64,000 bases of DNA, taken from contig NZ_FNOG01000002.1 of assembly GCF_900106525.1 (NCBI RefSeq), forward strand, positions 186,001-250,000, read 5' to 3'. A program made the translations under genes and the position numbers. Positions 32,881 to 42,803 of the stretch are shown here, one piece after another (the first letter of the stretch is position 1; the number at the start of each line of letters is the position of its first letter). The notes under the pieces were generated by a model that was not told the origin of the DNA, searched no databases, and worked only from the letters and a program-made list of their open reading frames with translations. The DNA is from Lysobacter enzymogenes. GTDB taxonomy: Bacteria > Pseudomonadota > Gammaproteobacteria > Xanthomonadales > Xanthomonadaceae.

Positions 32881-34974
32881 ATGGATGCGAACAAGAAAGA
32901 CCGCTGCGGCACACCACGACCGCCGCAACGTCCCCCAGGCCAGCCGTCGCGCACAGCGCCTGCGCCCTTTCGCCGCCTCGGCTGGCTCGCCGTTTTCGCC
33001 GCCGCGCTGATGCTGGCGCCGGCGGCGCAGGCGCAGTTCGCCACCGGCGGCAGCGGCGCTTATCGCAACAACATTCTGTGGTTCCGCTGGGGCGCCAGCG
33101 GAGCCAACATTGCGCAGACCGGCGCGACCATCACCAACTCCACGCGCGTGGACGACCAGTTCCTGCGCATGACCTGCAGCCTGTCCAACATCACCGGCAC
33201 CGGCGCCAGCCCGGCATTTTCAGCTTATCGTCCCGGCAGCTTCAGCGGCGACGGCCTCGACGATCTCTACAACATCGGCGGCACCGGCACGGCCAATACC
33301 TTGACGGTCGGCTTGGCCACACGCGTTGGGGGATCGACGGCTACGGCCAGGTTCTCCTGCTCGGCGACGTTCGGCCCGACCAACAGCAATGCCGATCCCA
33401 GCTTCCCCATCGACGGCTTGGTGTTCGCCGACGCAGAACAATCCTGGACCGGCCAGGGCGAATTCGTCGCTGCGACGCTCAACGGCGCCGGCACCTTCCG
33501 CATCCTCGAGACGTTCCGCACCAGCGGCTGCACCACCAACGGCACCGTAACCGTCGCCGGTTCGACCATGACGATGAACGGCTCCAATCCTCTGTGCCCG
33601 TCCGGCCCGATGGCGATCGGCTTTCTCGACGGCGCGACCTCGGCCGACATCAGCCTCAAAGGCGGCGGCAGCTCAGCGATCGCTTTGGGCGTGATGGTGT
33701 TCGTCGCCGACGGCGGCGACGCGCCGGAGAGCTACGGCGACCCGCACCACCTGCCGGACTTCCGCTTCACCGGCGGCGTGCCCAGCGGCGCGAACTGGAA
33801 CTACTCGACCAATGCGCTGGCACAACTCTCCCCACCGCTGATCCGGCTGGGCGCGCGAGTCGATACCGAAACCGTCTCGCTGGCCAACGCCAACGCCAGC
33901 GGCGACGACGGCAACGGCAGCGACGACGAAGACGCGTTCGCCAGCCTGCCCAACCTGCGCCTGCGCGCGGGCGGCACGCATACGCTCGCGGTGCCCTGCT
34001 CAGGCGGCGCGGCGGCGACGGTCTACGGCTATATCGACTTCAACCGCGACGGCGATTTTCTCGACCCGAACGAGCGCTCGGCGGCGGCGGCCTGCGCCGG
34101 CACCAGCGCCAGCGTGACCTGGACCCAGCCCACCGCGTCGGGATTGGCCGACGGCCCCAGCTTCCTGCGCCTGCGCATCGGCAACACCGCCAGCCAGCTG
34201 ACCTCGCCGTTCGGCGTCGCCAGCGGCGGCGAGGTGGAGGACCATCCGATCGTCCTGGTCGGCGCGACGATTTCGCTGCAGAAGGCGCTCGGCGCCACCG
34301 GCCGGCGCAACCTCAACGACCAGTTCGTGCTGTCGATCGCGCCGGCCGGCGGTACTGCGACGACCCGCACCACCACCGGCGCCGGCACCGCGATCACCTC
34401 GGACGCGGCGGTGTTGGATCCGGCCACCATCGGCATCGCCCACACCTTGTCCGAAACGGCCGCGGTCACCACCCCGGCGACCGCGCTCGGCCGCTACCAG
34501 AGCGCCTACCAGTGCAGCAACGCGCTGCCCGGCGGGCAGACGCCGAGCGGCAGCGGCGCGTCGTTCGCGGTCACGCCGGTGCTCGACGACGAGCTGACCT
34601 GCACCTTCACCAACACCTGGGCGCCGACCGTGGACCTGGCGGTGGCCAAGAGCAACGCCGCCGCCTTCGATATCCGCACGCCGAGCGACGCCGCCGACGA
34701 TGCCGTGAGCGTGGGCGCGACGACCTACACGCTCTCGGTCTGGAACCGCGGCCCGGACGATGTCGCCGACGCGATCGTGCGCGACGCGCCGCAAGCGGGC
34801 CTGACCTGTACCGGCGCGGTGAGCTGCACCAGCGTGGGCGATGCGGCCTGCCCGGGCGCGGCCACGGTCGCCGACCTGACCGGCGCCGGCCTGACCATTC
34901 CGCGCATCGCCGCCAGCGCCGCCACGCCGCCGCAGAATTACCTGACCTTGCAGGTGCCTTGCCAGGTGCAGTGA
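32881..34974 (+). CDS. Secreted adhesin-like protein with CshA, GEVED and DUF11-type domains
   Basis: The 697-residue exported protein has a long N-region and a signal core (WLAVFAAALMLAPAAQAQ, about 35-53). A CshA-type N-terminal domain (about 55-275) follows. Next comes a GEVED region (about 285-460) with GDAPESYGD, DDGNGSDDEDA and YGYIDFNRDGDF, which suggest Ca-binding turns, and then Ig-like/DUF11 repeats to the end. There is no LPXTG, PEP-CTERM or autotransporter barrel at the C terminus, so how it is held at the surface is unclear. A TTG start 42 bases earlier is possible. It probably works in adhesion. Confidence 0.8.
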   Translation: MDANKKDRCGTPRPPQRPPGQPSRTAPAPFRRLGWLAVFAAALMLAPAAQAQFATGGSGAYRNNILWFRWGASGANIAQTGATITNSTRVDDQFLRMTCSLSNITGTGASPAFSAYRPGSFSGDGLDDLYNIGGTGTANTLTVGLATRVGGSTATARFSCSATFGPTNSNADPSFPIDGLVFADAEQSWTGQGEFVAATLNGAGTFRILETFRTSGCTTNGTVTVAGSTMTMNGSNPLCPSGPMAIGFLDGATSADISLKGGGSSAIALGVMVFVADGGDAPESYGDPHHLPDFRFTGGVPSGANWNYSTNALAQLSPPLIRLGARVDTETVSLANANASGDDGNGSDDEDAFASLPNLRLRAGGTHTLAVPCSGGAAATVYGYIDFNRDGDFLDPNERSAAAACAGTSASVTWTQPTASGLADGPSFLRLRIGNTASQLTSPFGVASGGEVEDHPIVLVGATISLQKALGATGRRNLNDQFVLSIAPAGGTATTRTTTGAGTAITSDAAVLDPATIGIAHTLSETAAVTTPATALGRYQSAYQCSNALPGGQTPSGSGASFAVTPVLDDELTCTFTNTWAPTVDLAVAKSNAAAFDIRTPSDAADDAVSVGATTYTLSVWNRGPDDVADAIVRDAPQAGLTCTGAVSCTSVGDAACPGAATVADLTGAGLTIPRIAASAATPPQNYLTLQVPCQVQ

Positions 34975-35031
34975 GCGCGGGCGCGCGGCGGCGGCAGCAT
35001 CCGCACACAAGAACGAGAGCGCTACAACGAA

Positions 35032-35061
35032 AACGGGCGGGAGCCGCAGCCCCCGCCCGTT
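35032..35061. terminator. Hairpin between convergent adhesin and TonB receptor genes
   Basis: AACGGGCGGG pairs with CCCGCCCGTT around a 10-base loop. It lies midway between two convergent stops, so it could serve both strands. T runs are weak on both sides. Confidence 0.55.
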
Positions 35062-35114
35062 CGCGCATCGTTTCTTCGCGTATCCGCTAGCACGCGGCGC
35101 GCGCCGTCCGCCGC

Positions 35115-37754
35115 TCAGAACTTGTACTTCACCCCCACGGTCACGAAGCGGCCGAGCGCGTCGTACTGGGTGAAGTCGTACGGCAGCGCGCCGCCGGCCG
35201 GGTCGAACGGCGGCGCCTTGTCGGCGAGGTTCTGCACCGAGGCGTACAGCGTGGTGTCGCGCAGGCCCTCGTAGCCGACGTACAGGTCGAACTGGTGGTA
35301 ATCGTCGACCTTGCTGCGCAGGCCCGGATTGCTGCGCGCATCGACCACGTCCTGCTTGTAGCCGCCGATGTAGCGCCACGACAGCTGCGCGTTCCAGTCG
35401 CCGTGGCCCCAGGCCAGCGAGGTGATGCCGCGCCACTTGGGCAGCGCGCCGAACAGGTTGCTGCCGGCGCCGTCGCGCTTGTCCTGCCCGGCCACCAGCG
35501 GCTGCTCGAAGCTCAGCAGGCGGGTCCAGGTGCCGTCCAGGGTCCAGGTGTCGTCGCCGGCATGCCAGACCTTGCGCCCTTCCACGTCGAAGCCGGTGGT
35601 GGTCAGGGTGCCCTGGTTGGCGTAGCGGTTCTCCACCAGTTGCAGGCGGCCCTGGGCGTCGCGGGTGATGCGGCCGGGGTTGGCGGTCGGGTTGGAGACG
35701 ACGAACTGCACGTTGTCCGGCGCGATCAGGTCGTCCTGGCGAATCCGGTACAGATCGATGCCCAGGCTGGTGTCGGAGTCCGGCGCCCACAGCAGGCCGA
35801 GGTTGATGTTGCTGGAGCGTTCGGCCTTCAGATCCGGATTGCCGGCGCGCAGGATGGTCACGCCGCGCGAGGCGCCGGGCTGGACCGGGTCGAACGGATC
35901 GATCACCGAGCCGTAGCTGATCGTGGTGCTCTGCGCGATCTCCGGCAGCGACGGCGCGCGGAAGCCGCGCGAGGCGTTGAAGCGCAGCAGGAAATCGTCG
36001 CCCAGCTGCCAGCGCACGCCGAGCTTGGGCGAGAACGCGCTGCCGAAGTCGCTGTAGTGGTCGCCGCGGCCGGCCAACTGCACTTCCACCTGTTCCCACG
36101 GCTTGAGGCTGAGTTCGAAGAACGCGGCGGCGACGCGGCGGTCGCCGTCGATCAGGTTGATCGCCGGGCGCAGCTCGGTGCCCGACAGCACCTGCGGGCT
36201 GGTGCGCGCGTCCTGGGCTTCGTCGCGGAACTCCACGCCCGCGGCCACGCCGACATCGCCGGCGCGCCACTGGAACGGGAAGCCGGAAATCTTGCCGCTG
36301 AGCGTGCTCAAGCGATACGTGCCCGGGCGGCGCGTGGACAGGCGTAGCGCGTCGAGCGCGCCGGGCGTGCGCGAGGGGTTGAGGAAGTCGTAGCTGCCGT
36401 CGGCCAGCACCTGCTCGAACGCGTAGCGGTTGAGGAAGTTGCGCACGTACTCGCGCTGGCGGCTTTCCGAATGGCTGGCGGCGACTTCCCAGTCCCACAC
36501 TTCGCCGTTGCCGCGCAAGCCGACCAGGGCGCGCGAGAACTGCGACTTGTTGATCTTGTAGCGCGCGCCCAGGTCGAGGAAGGAATACTCGAACGGGGTC
36601 GGCACCGCATTGGGATTGTTCGGATGGCCGACCGGCAACACCGCCGGGATGTCGACCAGACGGCCGGTGCTGCGGTCGTAAGCGCGCAGGCCCGCGCCGA
36701 CCGTCATCGGCGCGCTGAAATAGGCGCCGTTGTGGCTGGTGCTGTAGAGGATCTCGGCGAAGCCCTGGACGTTGTCGCTCAAGCGCACGTCGCCGGCGAC
36801 CATCGCCTGGTAGCGCTCCACGTCCGGGATCAGGGTGCGGAACGGCTGGGTGTTGAAGGCGCAGGCGTTGCCCGGCAGCGGGCTGCCGAAATCGCTGTAC
36901 GGCCGCGACTGGGTGCCCGGCTGGCAGGCGAAGGCGACCGGCGCGCGCGGGTTGCTCAGGAACGCGCCGCCCTGGGTCGACCAACCGGCCAGGCGTCCGC
37001 CGGGCTGGCCGCGGTAGTCGCCGCTCTTGGTCAGGTCGCGCTCGTCGGCGTTGAGCTGGCCGCGCTGGAACACGTCCAGGCTGAAACGCAGGCTGTAGCC
37101 GTCCTGGTTCGGATCGCCGTGGCCGGCGCGCAGGCCGATGCTGTGCTGGTCGATGCCGCCTTCGGTGGCGGCGCCATAGGACGCGTCGAGTTCGACGCCT
37201 TCGATCTTGCGGCGCAGGATCAGGTTGACCACGCCGGCGATGGCGTCGGAGCCGTACAGCGCCGAGGCGCCGTCCTTGAGGATCTCCACGCGTTCGATCG
37301 CGCCCAGCGGCAGCGCGTTGAGATCGACGAAATTGTCCTGGGTGCTCTGGGCGAAACCGTAGGACGCCACGCGGTAGCCGTTGACCAGCACCAGGGTGTT
37401 CTTCTGGCTCAGCCCGCGCAGCGAGACGCCGGCCGAACCGTTGGCGAAGCTGCCGGTGTACTGCTCGTTGAAGCTGTTGCCGCTGTTGACGGTGAGGCTG
37501 CGCAGCAGGTCGGAGACGGTGACCTTGCCGCTCTTCTCGATCTGCGCGCGGTCGATCACCAGCACCGGGTTGACCCCGGCTTCGTCGCTGCGCTTGAGGT
37601 TGGTGCCGGTGACCTGCACCGCGTCCAGGGTGACGCCGGGGCCGGCCGCATCGGCCGCGTCGGCGGCCTGCGCCAGCGGCGCGGCCAGGCTGAGGGCGAG
37701 CGCCAGCGACAGACGTCGGTAGCGCGCTTCGGGAAGACGGATGGAACGGGACAT
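35115..37754 (-). CDS. TonB-dependent outer-membrane receptor
   Basis: The 879-residue receptor has a signal peptide (about 1-36), a TonB-box-like segment (TLDAVQVTGT), a plug domain (about 55-170; SLRGLSQKNTLVLVNGYR, VEILKDGASALYGSDAIAGV) and a 22-strand barrel ending YKF. It belongs to the group with GSDAIAGVVN plugs common in Xanthomonadaceae. Such receptors import plant or prey-derived molecules, chelated iron or peptides; this one's ligand is not evident from neighbours. The last aromatic residue is the usual outer-membrane insertion signal. The ATG at 37754 starts MSRSIRLPEAR. Confidence 0.94.
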   Translation of the reverse strand: MSRSIRLPEARYRRLSLALALSLAAPLAQAADAADAAGPGVTLDAVQVTGTNLKRSDEAGVNPVLVIDRAQIEKSGKVTVSDLLRSLTVNSGNSFNEQYTGSFANGSAGVSLRGLSQKNTLVLVNGYRVASYGFAQSTQDNFVDLNALPLGAIERVEILKDGASALYGSDAIAGVVNLILRRKIEGVELDASYGAATEGGIDQHSIGLRAGHGDPNQDGYSLRFSLDVFQRGQLNADERDLTKSGDYRGQPGGRLAGWSTQGGAFLSNPRAPVAFACQPGTQSRPYSDFGSPLPGNACAFNTQPFRTLIPDVERYQAMVAGDVRLSDNVQGFAEILYSTSHNGAYFSAPMTVGAGLRAYDRSTGRLVDIPAVLPVGHPNNPNAVPTPFEYSFLDLGARYKINKSQFSRALVGLRGNGEVWDWEVAASHSESRQREYVRNFLNRYAFEQVLADGSYDFLNPSRTPGALDALRLSTRRPGTYRLSTLSGKISGFPFQWRAGDVGVAAGVEFRDEAQDARTSPQVLSGTELRPAINLIDGDRRVAAAFFELSLKPWEQVEVQLAGRGDHYSDFGSAFSPKLGVRWQLGDDFLLRFNASRGFRAPSLPEIAQSTTISYGSVIDPFDPVQPGASRGVTILRAGNPDLKAERSSNINLGLLWAPDSDTSLGIDLYRIRQDDLIAPDNVQFVVSNPTANPGRITRDAQGRLQLVENRYANQGTLTTTGFDVEGRKVWHAGDDTWTLDGTWTRLLSFEQPLVAGQDKRDGAGSNLFGALPKWRGITSLAWGHGDWNAQLSWRYIGGYKQDVVDARSNPGLRSKVDDYHQFDLYVGYEGLRDTTLYASVQNLADKAPPFDPAGGALPYDFTQYDALGRFVTVGVKYKF

Positions 37755-38965
37755 GAGCGATTCCTGCAAGACGTGGGAGAGGCGAAGCGAAAACGAAGAA
37801 AAAAAGCCGGCCCGCGACGGCGTGCGGCCGCCATCGCTGCGGCGAGCGCAGCGCGGTCGTTGGGAGGGGAGAGAGACGAGTGCGGCCTCAGCCGCAGGTC
37901 GCCCGTCGCGCGGGCCGGTTTGGAAACGTTCGGCAGGCTCGGCCGGTGGCTGCGCTCAGCGCAGCGGCCTCACCCGCCCGCTACACCACGCGCGCATTCG
38001 CGCTACGGCGGCAGGACAGCGGGGACGGCGTGCGGAGATGCGCAGCGGCATGGCGAGTCGACCTGTGCAAACGGAACGTGCGAACGAAAACTTGAGCGGC
38101 GGGCGCGAAAGCGCGGCGGTCTCAGCGCCGACACATCGCCATGCGACACCCACCCGCGAAGCGGCGGTTGGCGGACGGCAGGACGGTCGGACGGAATGCG
38201 TTCACGGCGGAGAGTTCGGTTGCGAAGGAAGGTCGCGGCGCGTGCCGGCGACGGGGTTTATGTTGCATCGCGATAAAGCGATGTCAACGACACCGACAGC
38301 ACGATCGGCGGCGCCGGGCCTTTTTCCCCGATTCGCGGGGATTCGCCGCACCCCGCCCTGTTCAGCCGCAACGCCCGCCGTACAAGGCGATCCCCGCGGC
38401 GACCGTGGTCGCCGTGCGCCCCGGCATCCCACCCCAGCCGCATGAGGCCATGACCGATGGTTATGAAACCCGCCCCCGCCGAGCCCCCGAAATCCAACCG
38501 CCGACACGACAACTGCGCAAAAACTCACCCGCAGCCCCTGTAGGAGCGACTGTAGGAGCGACGCAAGTCGCGACCGCGAACCCCGCATGCCGGCGCCAGC
38601 GGCGACCGCTCGGGATCCGCCCGACCGCATTGGGGCACCACGCCCATGGGCCAGGCCGAACGCGGATCGCGCGCATAGACCTCCCGCCATCGCCGGCCCA
38701 CGACTGTCGCAGTCGCGACCCGCTACGCTCCTACAGGGGGCGCCCGCGGCCACCTCGCTTTGCCCGTCCTGCCGGCTGCATTGACCGCGACGCCGCCGCC
38801 TCGGCAAAGCCGCCGGCGCGAGCCCCGCGCCGCGCCGATCACGCCGCATCGCGGCCGCGCCGGCCCGCCGATCCGCCCCGACCAATGACCCATGCGGCAG
38901 TCATGCCCATGCCCTATCCTGCGCGCCAACCGGCCCGCGGCCGTTCCAAGCCACCGAGATTCCCC
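37755..38965. other. 1.2-kb divergent intergenic region without a supported gene
   Basis: This gap separates the divergent TonB receptor and DUF885 genes. No frame in it has credible protein character. It contains a CATCGC-GATAAA-GCGATG hairpin near 38265 and two copies of the main repeat. Part of the sequence (about 37860-38260) shows mixed GC and no recognisable motif; a long regulatory leader or a decayed gene is possible. Confidence 0.45.
38539..38582. repeat. Main dispersed repeat, partly doubled
   Basis: CTGTAGGAGCGA is followed at once by a full copy with GACGCAAGTC, so the first 12 bases occur twice. A diverged copy in the other orientation, ending GCTCCTACAG, is at about 38703-38740. 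Confidence 0.75.
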
Positions 38966-40810
38966 ATGCGTTCGCTGCATCGCACCTCGCTCGCCCTCGC
39001 CCTGTCCGCTTCCCTGCTGGCCCTGGCCATGACCGCCTGCAAACCGCACGAAGCCGCCGCGCCGGCCGCTCCCGCCGCCGCGCCCGCCCAGGCCGCCCCC
39101 GCCGCCGCCGACCCGGCCGTGGACGCCGCCTTCGCCGAGCTGTCCAAGCGCTGGCTCGACGGCTTCCTCAAGATCAATCCGGTCGGCGCCACCCAGATCG
39201 GCGAGCACCGCTACGACGGCCAGATCGACGACCTCAGCGCCGCCGGCCGCCAGGCCCAGCTCGACTTCAACAAGAAGCTGCTGAGCGAACTCGACGCGAT
39301 CGACGCGACCAAGCTCTCGCGCGAGAACCAGGTCGACGCGCTGATCCTGCGCAACCGCCTGCAAGCCGAAGTGTGGAACCTGCAGACCCTGCAGAGCTGG
39401 GCCTGGGATCCGCTGGTCTACAGCGGCCTGGCCGGCGATGCGATCTACAGCCTGATGGCGCGCGACTTCGCGCCGATGCCGCAGCGGCTGGAATCGGCCA
39501 CCGCGCGCATGGAGAAGATCCCGCAGGTGTTCGCCCAGGCCCGCGCCAACCTCGATCCGGCGCGGGTGCCGAAGATCCACGCCGAGACCGTGGCCAAGCA
39601 GAACGCCGGCGTGCTCGACCTGATCGACACCTTCATCGTACCCAACGCCGGCCAGCTCAAGGGCGAACCACGCAAGCGCCTGGACGCCGCCGTCGCCGGC
39701 CTGCGCAAGGCCGTGGCCGAGCAGCAGACCTGGCTCGACAAGACCCTGGTGCCCAACGCCAAGGGCGACTTCCGCATCGGCCAGACCCTGTACGACGAGA
39801 AGCTCAAGTTCTCGCTCAACTCCTCGCTGTCGCGCGCGCAGATCATGCAGCGCGCCAAGGCCGAGCTGGCGCGCGTGCGCGGCGAGATGTACGCCATCGC
39901 GGTCAAGGAGCTCAAGGGCAAGCCGAACGCGCCGGCGCTGCCGGACAAGCCCACGCCCGAGCAGCAGCAGGCCGCGATCGAAGCCGCGCTGGAGCTGGCC
40001 TACGCCGACAAGGCGCCACGCGACAAGGTCGTCGACTTCGCCAAGCAGACCCTGGCCGAGGCCACCGAATTCACCCGCGCCAAGAACCTGGTGACCGTGC
40101 CCGACGCGCCGGTCAAGGTGATCTTGATGCCGGAATTCCAGCGCGGCGTGGCCCTGGCCTATTGCGACTCGCCCGGCCCGCTCGACAAGGGCCTGGACAC
40201 CTACTACGCGATCTCGCCGATCCCCGACGACTGGAGCGACGCGCAGGTCGACTCGTTCCTGCGCGAATACAACACGCGCATGATCCACCTGCTGTCGATC
40301 CACGAAGCCATGCCGGGCCACTACCTGGAAGGCGCGCACTCGGCCAAGGCGCCCTCGACCCTGCGCGCGGTGCTGCGCTCGGGCGTGTTCGCCGAAGGCT
40401 GGGCGGTGTACAGCGAAGACCTGATGGCCGACTCGGGCTATTTGAACAACGACCCGCTGTTCCGCCTGGTGCAGCTGAAGTTCTACCTGCGCAGCATCGG
40501 CAACGCGATCCTCGACCAGGGCGTGCAGGTCGAGGACTGGAGCCGCGAACAAGCGATGGAGTTCCTGACCAAGCAAACCTTCCAGCAGGAGCGCGAAGCC
40601 GCCGGCAAGTGGGTGCGCGCGCAGCTGACCTCGGCGCAGTTGCCGACCTACTTCGTCGGCGCGCAGGAACACTTCGACATGCGCCGCGCGGTGGAAGACA
40701 AGCTCGGCCCGAAGTTCGACCTCAAGGCCTACCACGACCAAGTGCTGTCCTACGGCGCCCCGCCGGTGCGGTTCGTGCGCGAGCTGATGCTGGACGAACC
40801 GATTCGCTGA
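38966..40810 (+). CDS. DUF885 family lipoprotein, putative zinc metallopeptidase
   Basis: This 614-residue protein has a lipobox leader (LAMTAC, Cys near 25), then an Ala/Pro-rich linker and a large helical DUF885 domain (about 55-605). The motif HEAMPGHYLEG (His446, Glu447, His452) resembles a zinc-peptidase HExxxGH signature, followed by FAEGWAVYSEDL with another conserved Glu. The family is related in fold to M3/M32-like peptidases. The ATG at 38966 gives a standard leader; the frame is open far upstream, but only with shadow-like sequence. A strong terminator follows. Confidence 0.92.
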   Translation: MRSLHRTSLALALSASLLALAMTACKPHEAAAPAAPAAAPAQAAPAAADPAVDAAFAELSKRWLDGFLKINPVGATQIGEHRYDGQIDDLSAAGRQAQLDFNKKLLSELDAIDATKLSRENQVDALILRNRLQAEVWNLQTLQSWAWDPLVYSGLAGDAIYSLMARDFAPMPQRLESATARMEKIPQVFAQARANLDPARVPKIHAETVAKQNAGVLDLIDTFIVPNAGQLKGEPRKRLDAAVAGLRKAVAEQQTWLDKTLVPNAKGDFRIGQTLYDEKLKFSLNSSLSRAQIMQRAKAELARVRGEMYAIAVKELKGKPNAPALPDKPTPEQQQAAIEAALELAYADKAPRDKVVDFAKQTLAEATEFTRAKNLVTVPDAPVKVILMPEFQRGVALAYCDSPGPLDKGLDTYYAISPIPDDWSDAQVDSFLREYNTRMIHLLSIHEAMPGHYLEGAHSAKAPSTLRAVLRSGVFAEGWAVYSEDLMADSGYLNNDPLFRLVQLKFYLRSIGNAILDQGVQVEDWSREQAMEFLTKQTFQQEREAAGKWVRAQLTSAQLPTYFVGAQEHFDMRRAVEDKLGPKFDLKAYHDQVLSYGAPPVRFVRELMLDEPIR

Positions 40811-40830
40811 GCCTGCACGGCAACACCTGC

Positions 40831-40862
40831 GAAAAAGGCGCGGGCCAGCCCGCGCCTTTTTC
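40831..40862 (+). terminator. Strong Rho-independent terminator after the DUF885 gene
   Basis: GAAAAAGGCGCGGGC pairs with GCCCGCGCCTTTTTC over 15 positions with a tiny loop, 20 bases after the stop. The A run on one side and T run on the other fit a bidirectional terminator. Confidence 0.88.
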
Positions 40863-40879
40863 GTTTCTGCGCCCGGCCC

Positions 40880-41628
40880 GAATGCGGGTTCGACGCGACC
40901 GGCCACCCCGCGGTCGCGACTCGCGTCGCTCCTACAGTCGCCTCCGGCCGCTTCCGCATCTCGCCCGAAGCTCCCTGTAGGAGCGACGCAAGTCGCGACC
41001 GCGACAACGCAACTACGACGCAACCCACGGCGGCCCGCGCAGCATCACGCCCGAATGCGGTTTCGACGCGACCAGCCACCCCGCGGTCGCGACTCGCGTC
41101 GCTCCTACAGTCGCCTCCGTCCGCTTCCGCATATCGCCCGAAGCCCCTGTAGGAGCGACGCGAGTCGCGACCGCGACAACGCAACTACGACGCAACCCAC
41201 GGCGGCCCGTGCAGCGTCACGCCCGAATGCGGTTTCGACGCGACCAGCCGCCCCGCGGTCGCGACTCGCGTCGCTCCTACAGTCGCCTCCGTCCGCTTCC
41301 GCATCTCGCCCGAAGCCCCTGTAGGAGCGACGCAAGTCGCGACGCGACAACGCAACTACGACGCAACCCACGGCGGCCCGCGCAGCATCACGCCCGAATG
41401 CGGTTTCGACGCAATCGGTCGCCCCGCGGTCGCGACTCGCGTCGCTCCTACAGTCGCCTCCGTCCGCTTCCGTATCTCGCCCGAACCTCCCTGTAGGAGC
41501 GACGCAAGTCGCGACCGCGACAACGCAACTACGACACAACCCACCGCGGCCCGCGCAGCATCACGCCCGAACGCGGTTTCGACGCGGCCGGCCACACCGC
41601 GGTCGCGACTCGCGTCGCTCCTACAAGG
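40880..41628. repeat. Tandem array of the main dispersed repeat, period about 172 bp
   Basis: The marker GAATGCGG occurs at 40880, 41053, 41225 and 41396, and its variant GAACGCGG at 41569: four full units and a partial fifth. Each unit holds one inward copy (ending CTCCTACAG) and one outward copy (CTGTAGGAGCGACGCAAGTC or GCGAGTC). Units differ by few bases. No gene is supported in this 839-base gap. Confidence 0.92.
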
Positions 41629-41649
41629 TGGCTGCGTGACTGCGCGGGA

Positions 41650-42735
41650 TCAGGAAAAAACCTCGCGCGCCGAGGCGAAGGCTTCGCGCAGGGTCTGCAC
41701 CTCGCCGCACCGGCCCGCGTCGTAGCCCGCCAGCTTGCCGAGCTCGGCGCGGAAGCGGTCGCTGCGCAGGATCGCCAGCAGTTCGCCCAGGGCCGGCGAG
41801 TCCAGGGTGCTGGCCCGGGCCAGGAAGAAGTAGTGCTCGCTCGCCACCGGCACGAACTCCAGGCCGTAGCGCCGCGCCGGCGTTTCCAGGCCGAAGCCGG
41901 CGTCGGCCATGCCGCTGGCCACGTACGCCGCGACCGCGGCGTGGGTGAGTTCGTCGATGCCGCAGCCGCGCACGTCGCGGATGCTGTGGCCCTGCCGCGC
42001 CAGCATGCGTTCCAGCAGCAGGCGCGCGCCGGAGCCGGGCTGGCGATGGATGAAACGCACGTCGGCGCGCAGCAGGTCGGCCAGCGCGGCGATGCGCTTG
42101 GGGTTGCCCGGCGCCAGGATCAGGCCGATGCGGCGCGTGGCCAAATGCAGCACGCGGTCGCCGTGCGGATCGATGCGCTCGGCGTAATGGGCGAGGATGT
42201 CGCGCTCGAACGCGCCGATCGGCAGGTGCACGCCGGCCAGATCGCAGGCGCCGGCGCGCAGCGCGTCGAGCGCGTCGCCGGGGCTGCGGTACTTCAGTTC
42301 CACTGCGGCGTCGGCCTCGTCGAGGAAGCGGCGCAGTGTTTCGACCGCGAAGCCGTGCGCGGCGTGCACGCGCGGCGGCGCGGCCTGCGCGCTGAGCGCG
42401 CGGCCCAGTTCCACTTCCACTTCCGAAGCCAGACTGTCCAAGGTCGGCGCCAGCCGCGCGGCGATGCGCTGCTCGGCCCAGACCAGGCGCTCGCCCAGCG
42501 CGGTCAGGCGCGCGCCGCGGCCGCGCGCCATGCGCAGCAGCGGCGCGCCGAACAGGGTCTGCGAATCCTGCAGCAGGCCCCAGGCGTAACGGTAGGACAG
42601 CCCCAGCTCGCGGCAGGCCGCGGCCAGCGAACCGGTGGCGTGCACGCCCAGCAACAGCTCGATCAATTTCGGCGGCAGCGGCCGCCCGTCGGCGGCATGA
42701 AGTGTCCATTTGGGTTGGATCTGGACCTTGAACAT
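41650..42735 (-). CDS. ModE-type DNA-binding protein fused to a substrate-binding domain
   Basis: The 361-residue one-component regulator has an N-terminal ModE-like winged helix (about 1-110; LLLGVHATGSLAAACRELGLSYRYAW) and a C-terminal periplasmic-binding-protein-like domain (about 125-350; AGVHLPIG, FIHRQPGSGARLLLERML). The domain pair resembles regulators of molybdate or tungstate genes in which the binding domain senses the ligand. It is divergent from an OFA transporter, fdhD and a molybdopterin oxidoreductase gene, so control of this locus is likely. The ATG at 42735 begins MFKVQIQPKWTLH. Confidence 0.88.
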   Translation of the reverse strand: MFKVQIQPKWTLHAADGRPLPPKLIELLLGVHATGSLAAACRELGLSYRYAWGLLQDSQTLFGAPLLRMARGRGARLTALGERLVWAEQRIAARLAPTLDSLASEVEVELGRALSAQAAPPRVHAAHGFAVETLRRFLDEADAAVELKYRSPGDALDALRAGACDLAGVHLPIGAFERDILAHYAERIDPHGDRVLHLATRRIGLILAPGNPKRIAALADLLRADVRFIHRQPGSGARLLLERMLARQGHSIRDVRGCGIDELTHAAVAAYVASGMADAGFGLETPARRYGLEFVPVASEHYFFLARASTLDSPALGELLAILRSDRFRAELGKLAGYDAGRCGEVQTLREAFASAREVFS

Positions 42736-42803
42736 GATCGTCCTCGCATCGTTTCGATACCGCTGCGCACACGCGCCGCATTCAGCCGTCACACCGGGGC
42801 CAC

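Noticed and set aside
36471-38276. 601-residue plus-strand frame opposite the TonB receptor
   Set aside because: It is the antisense shadow of the receptor gene; no signal or domain is visible.
40880-41628. Regularly spaced repeats as a CRISPR array
   Set aside because: Spacer parts are as conserved as the repeat parts, units are 172 bases, and no cas gene is present.
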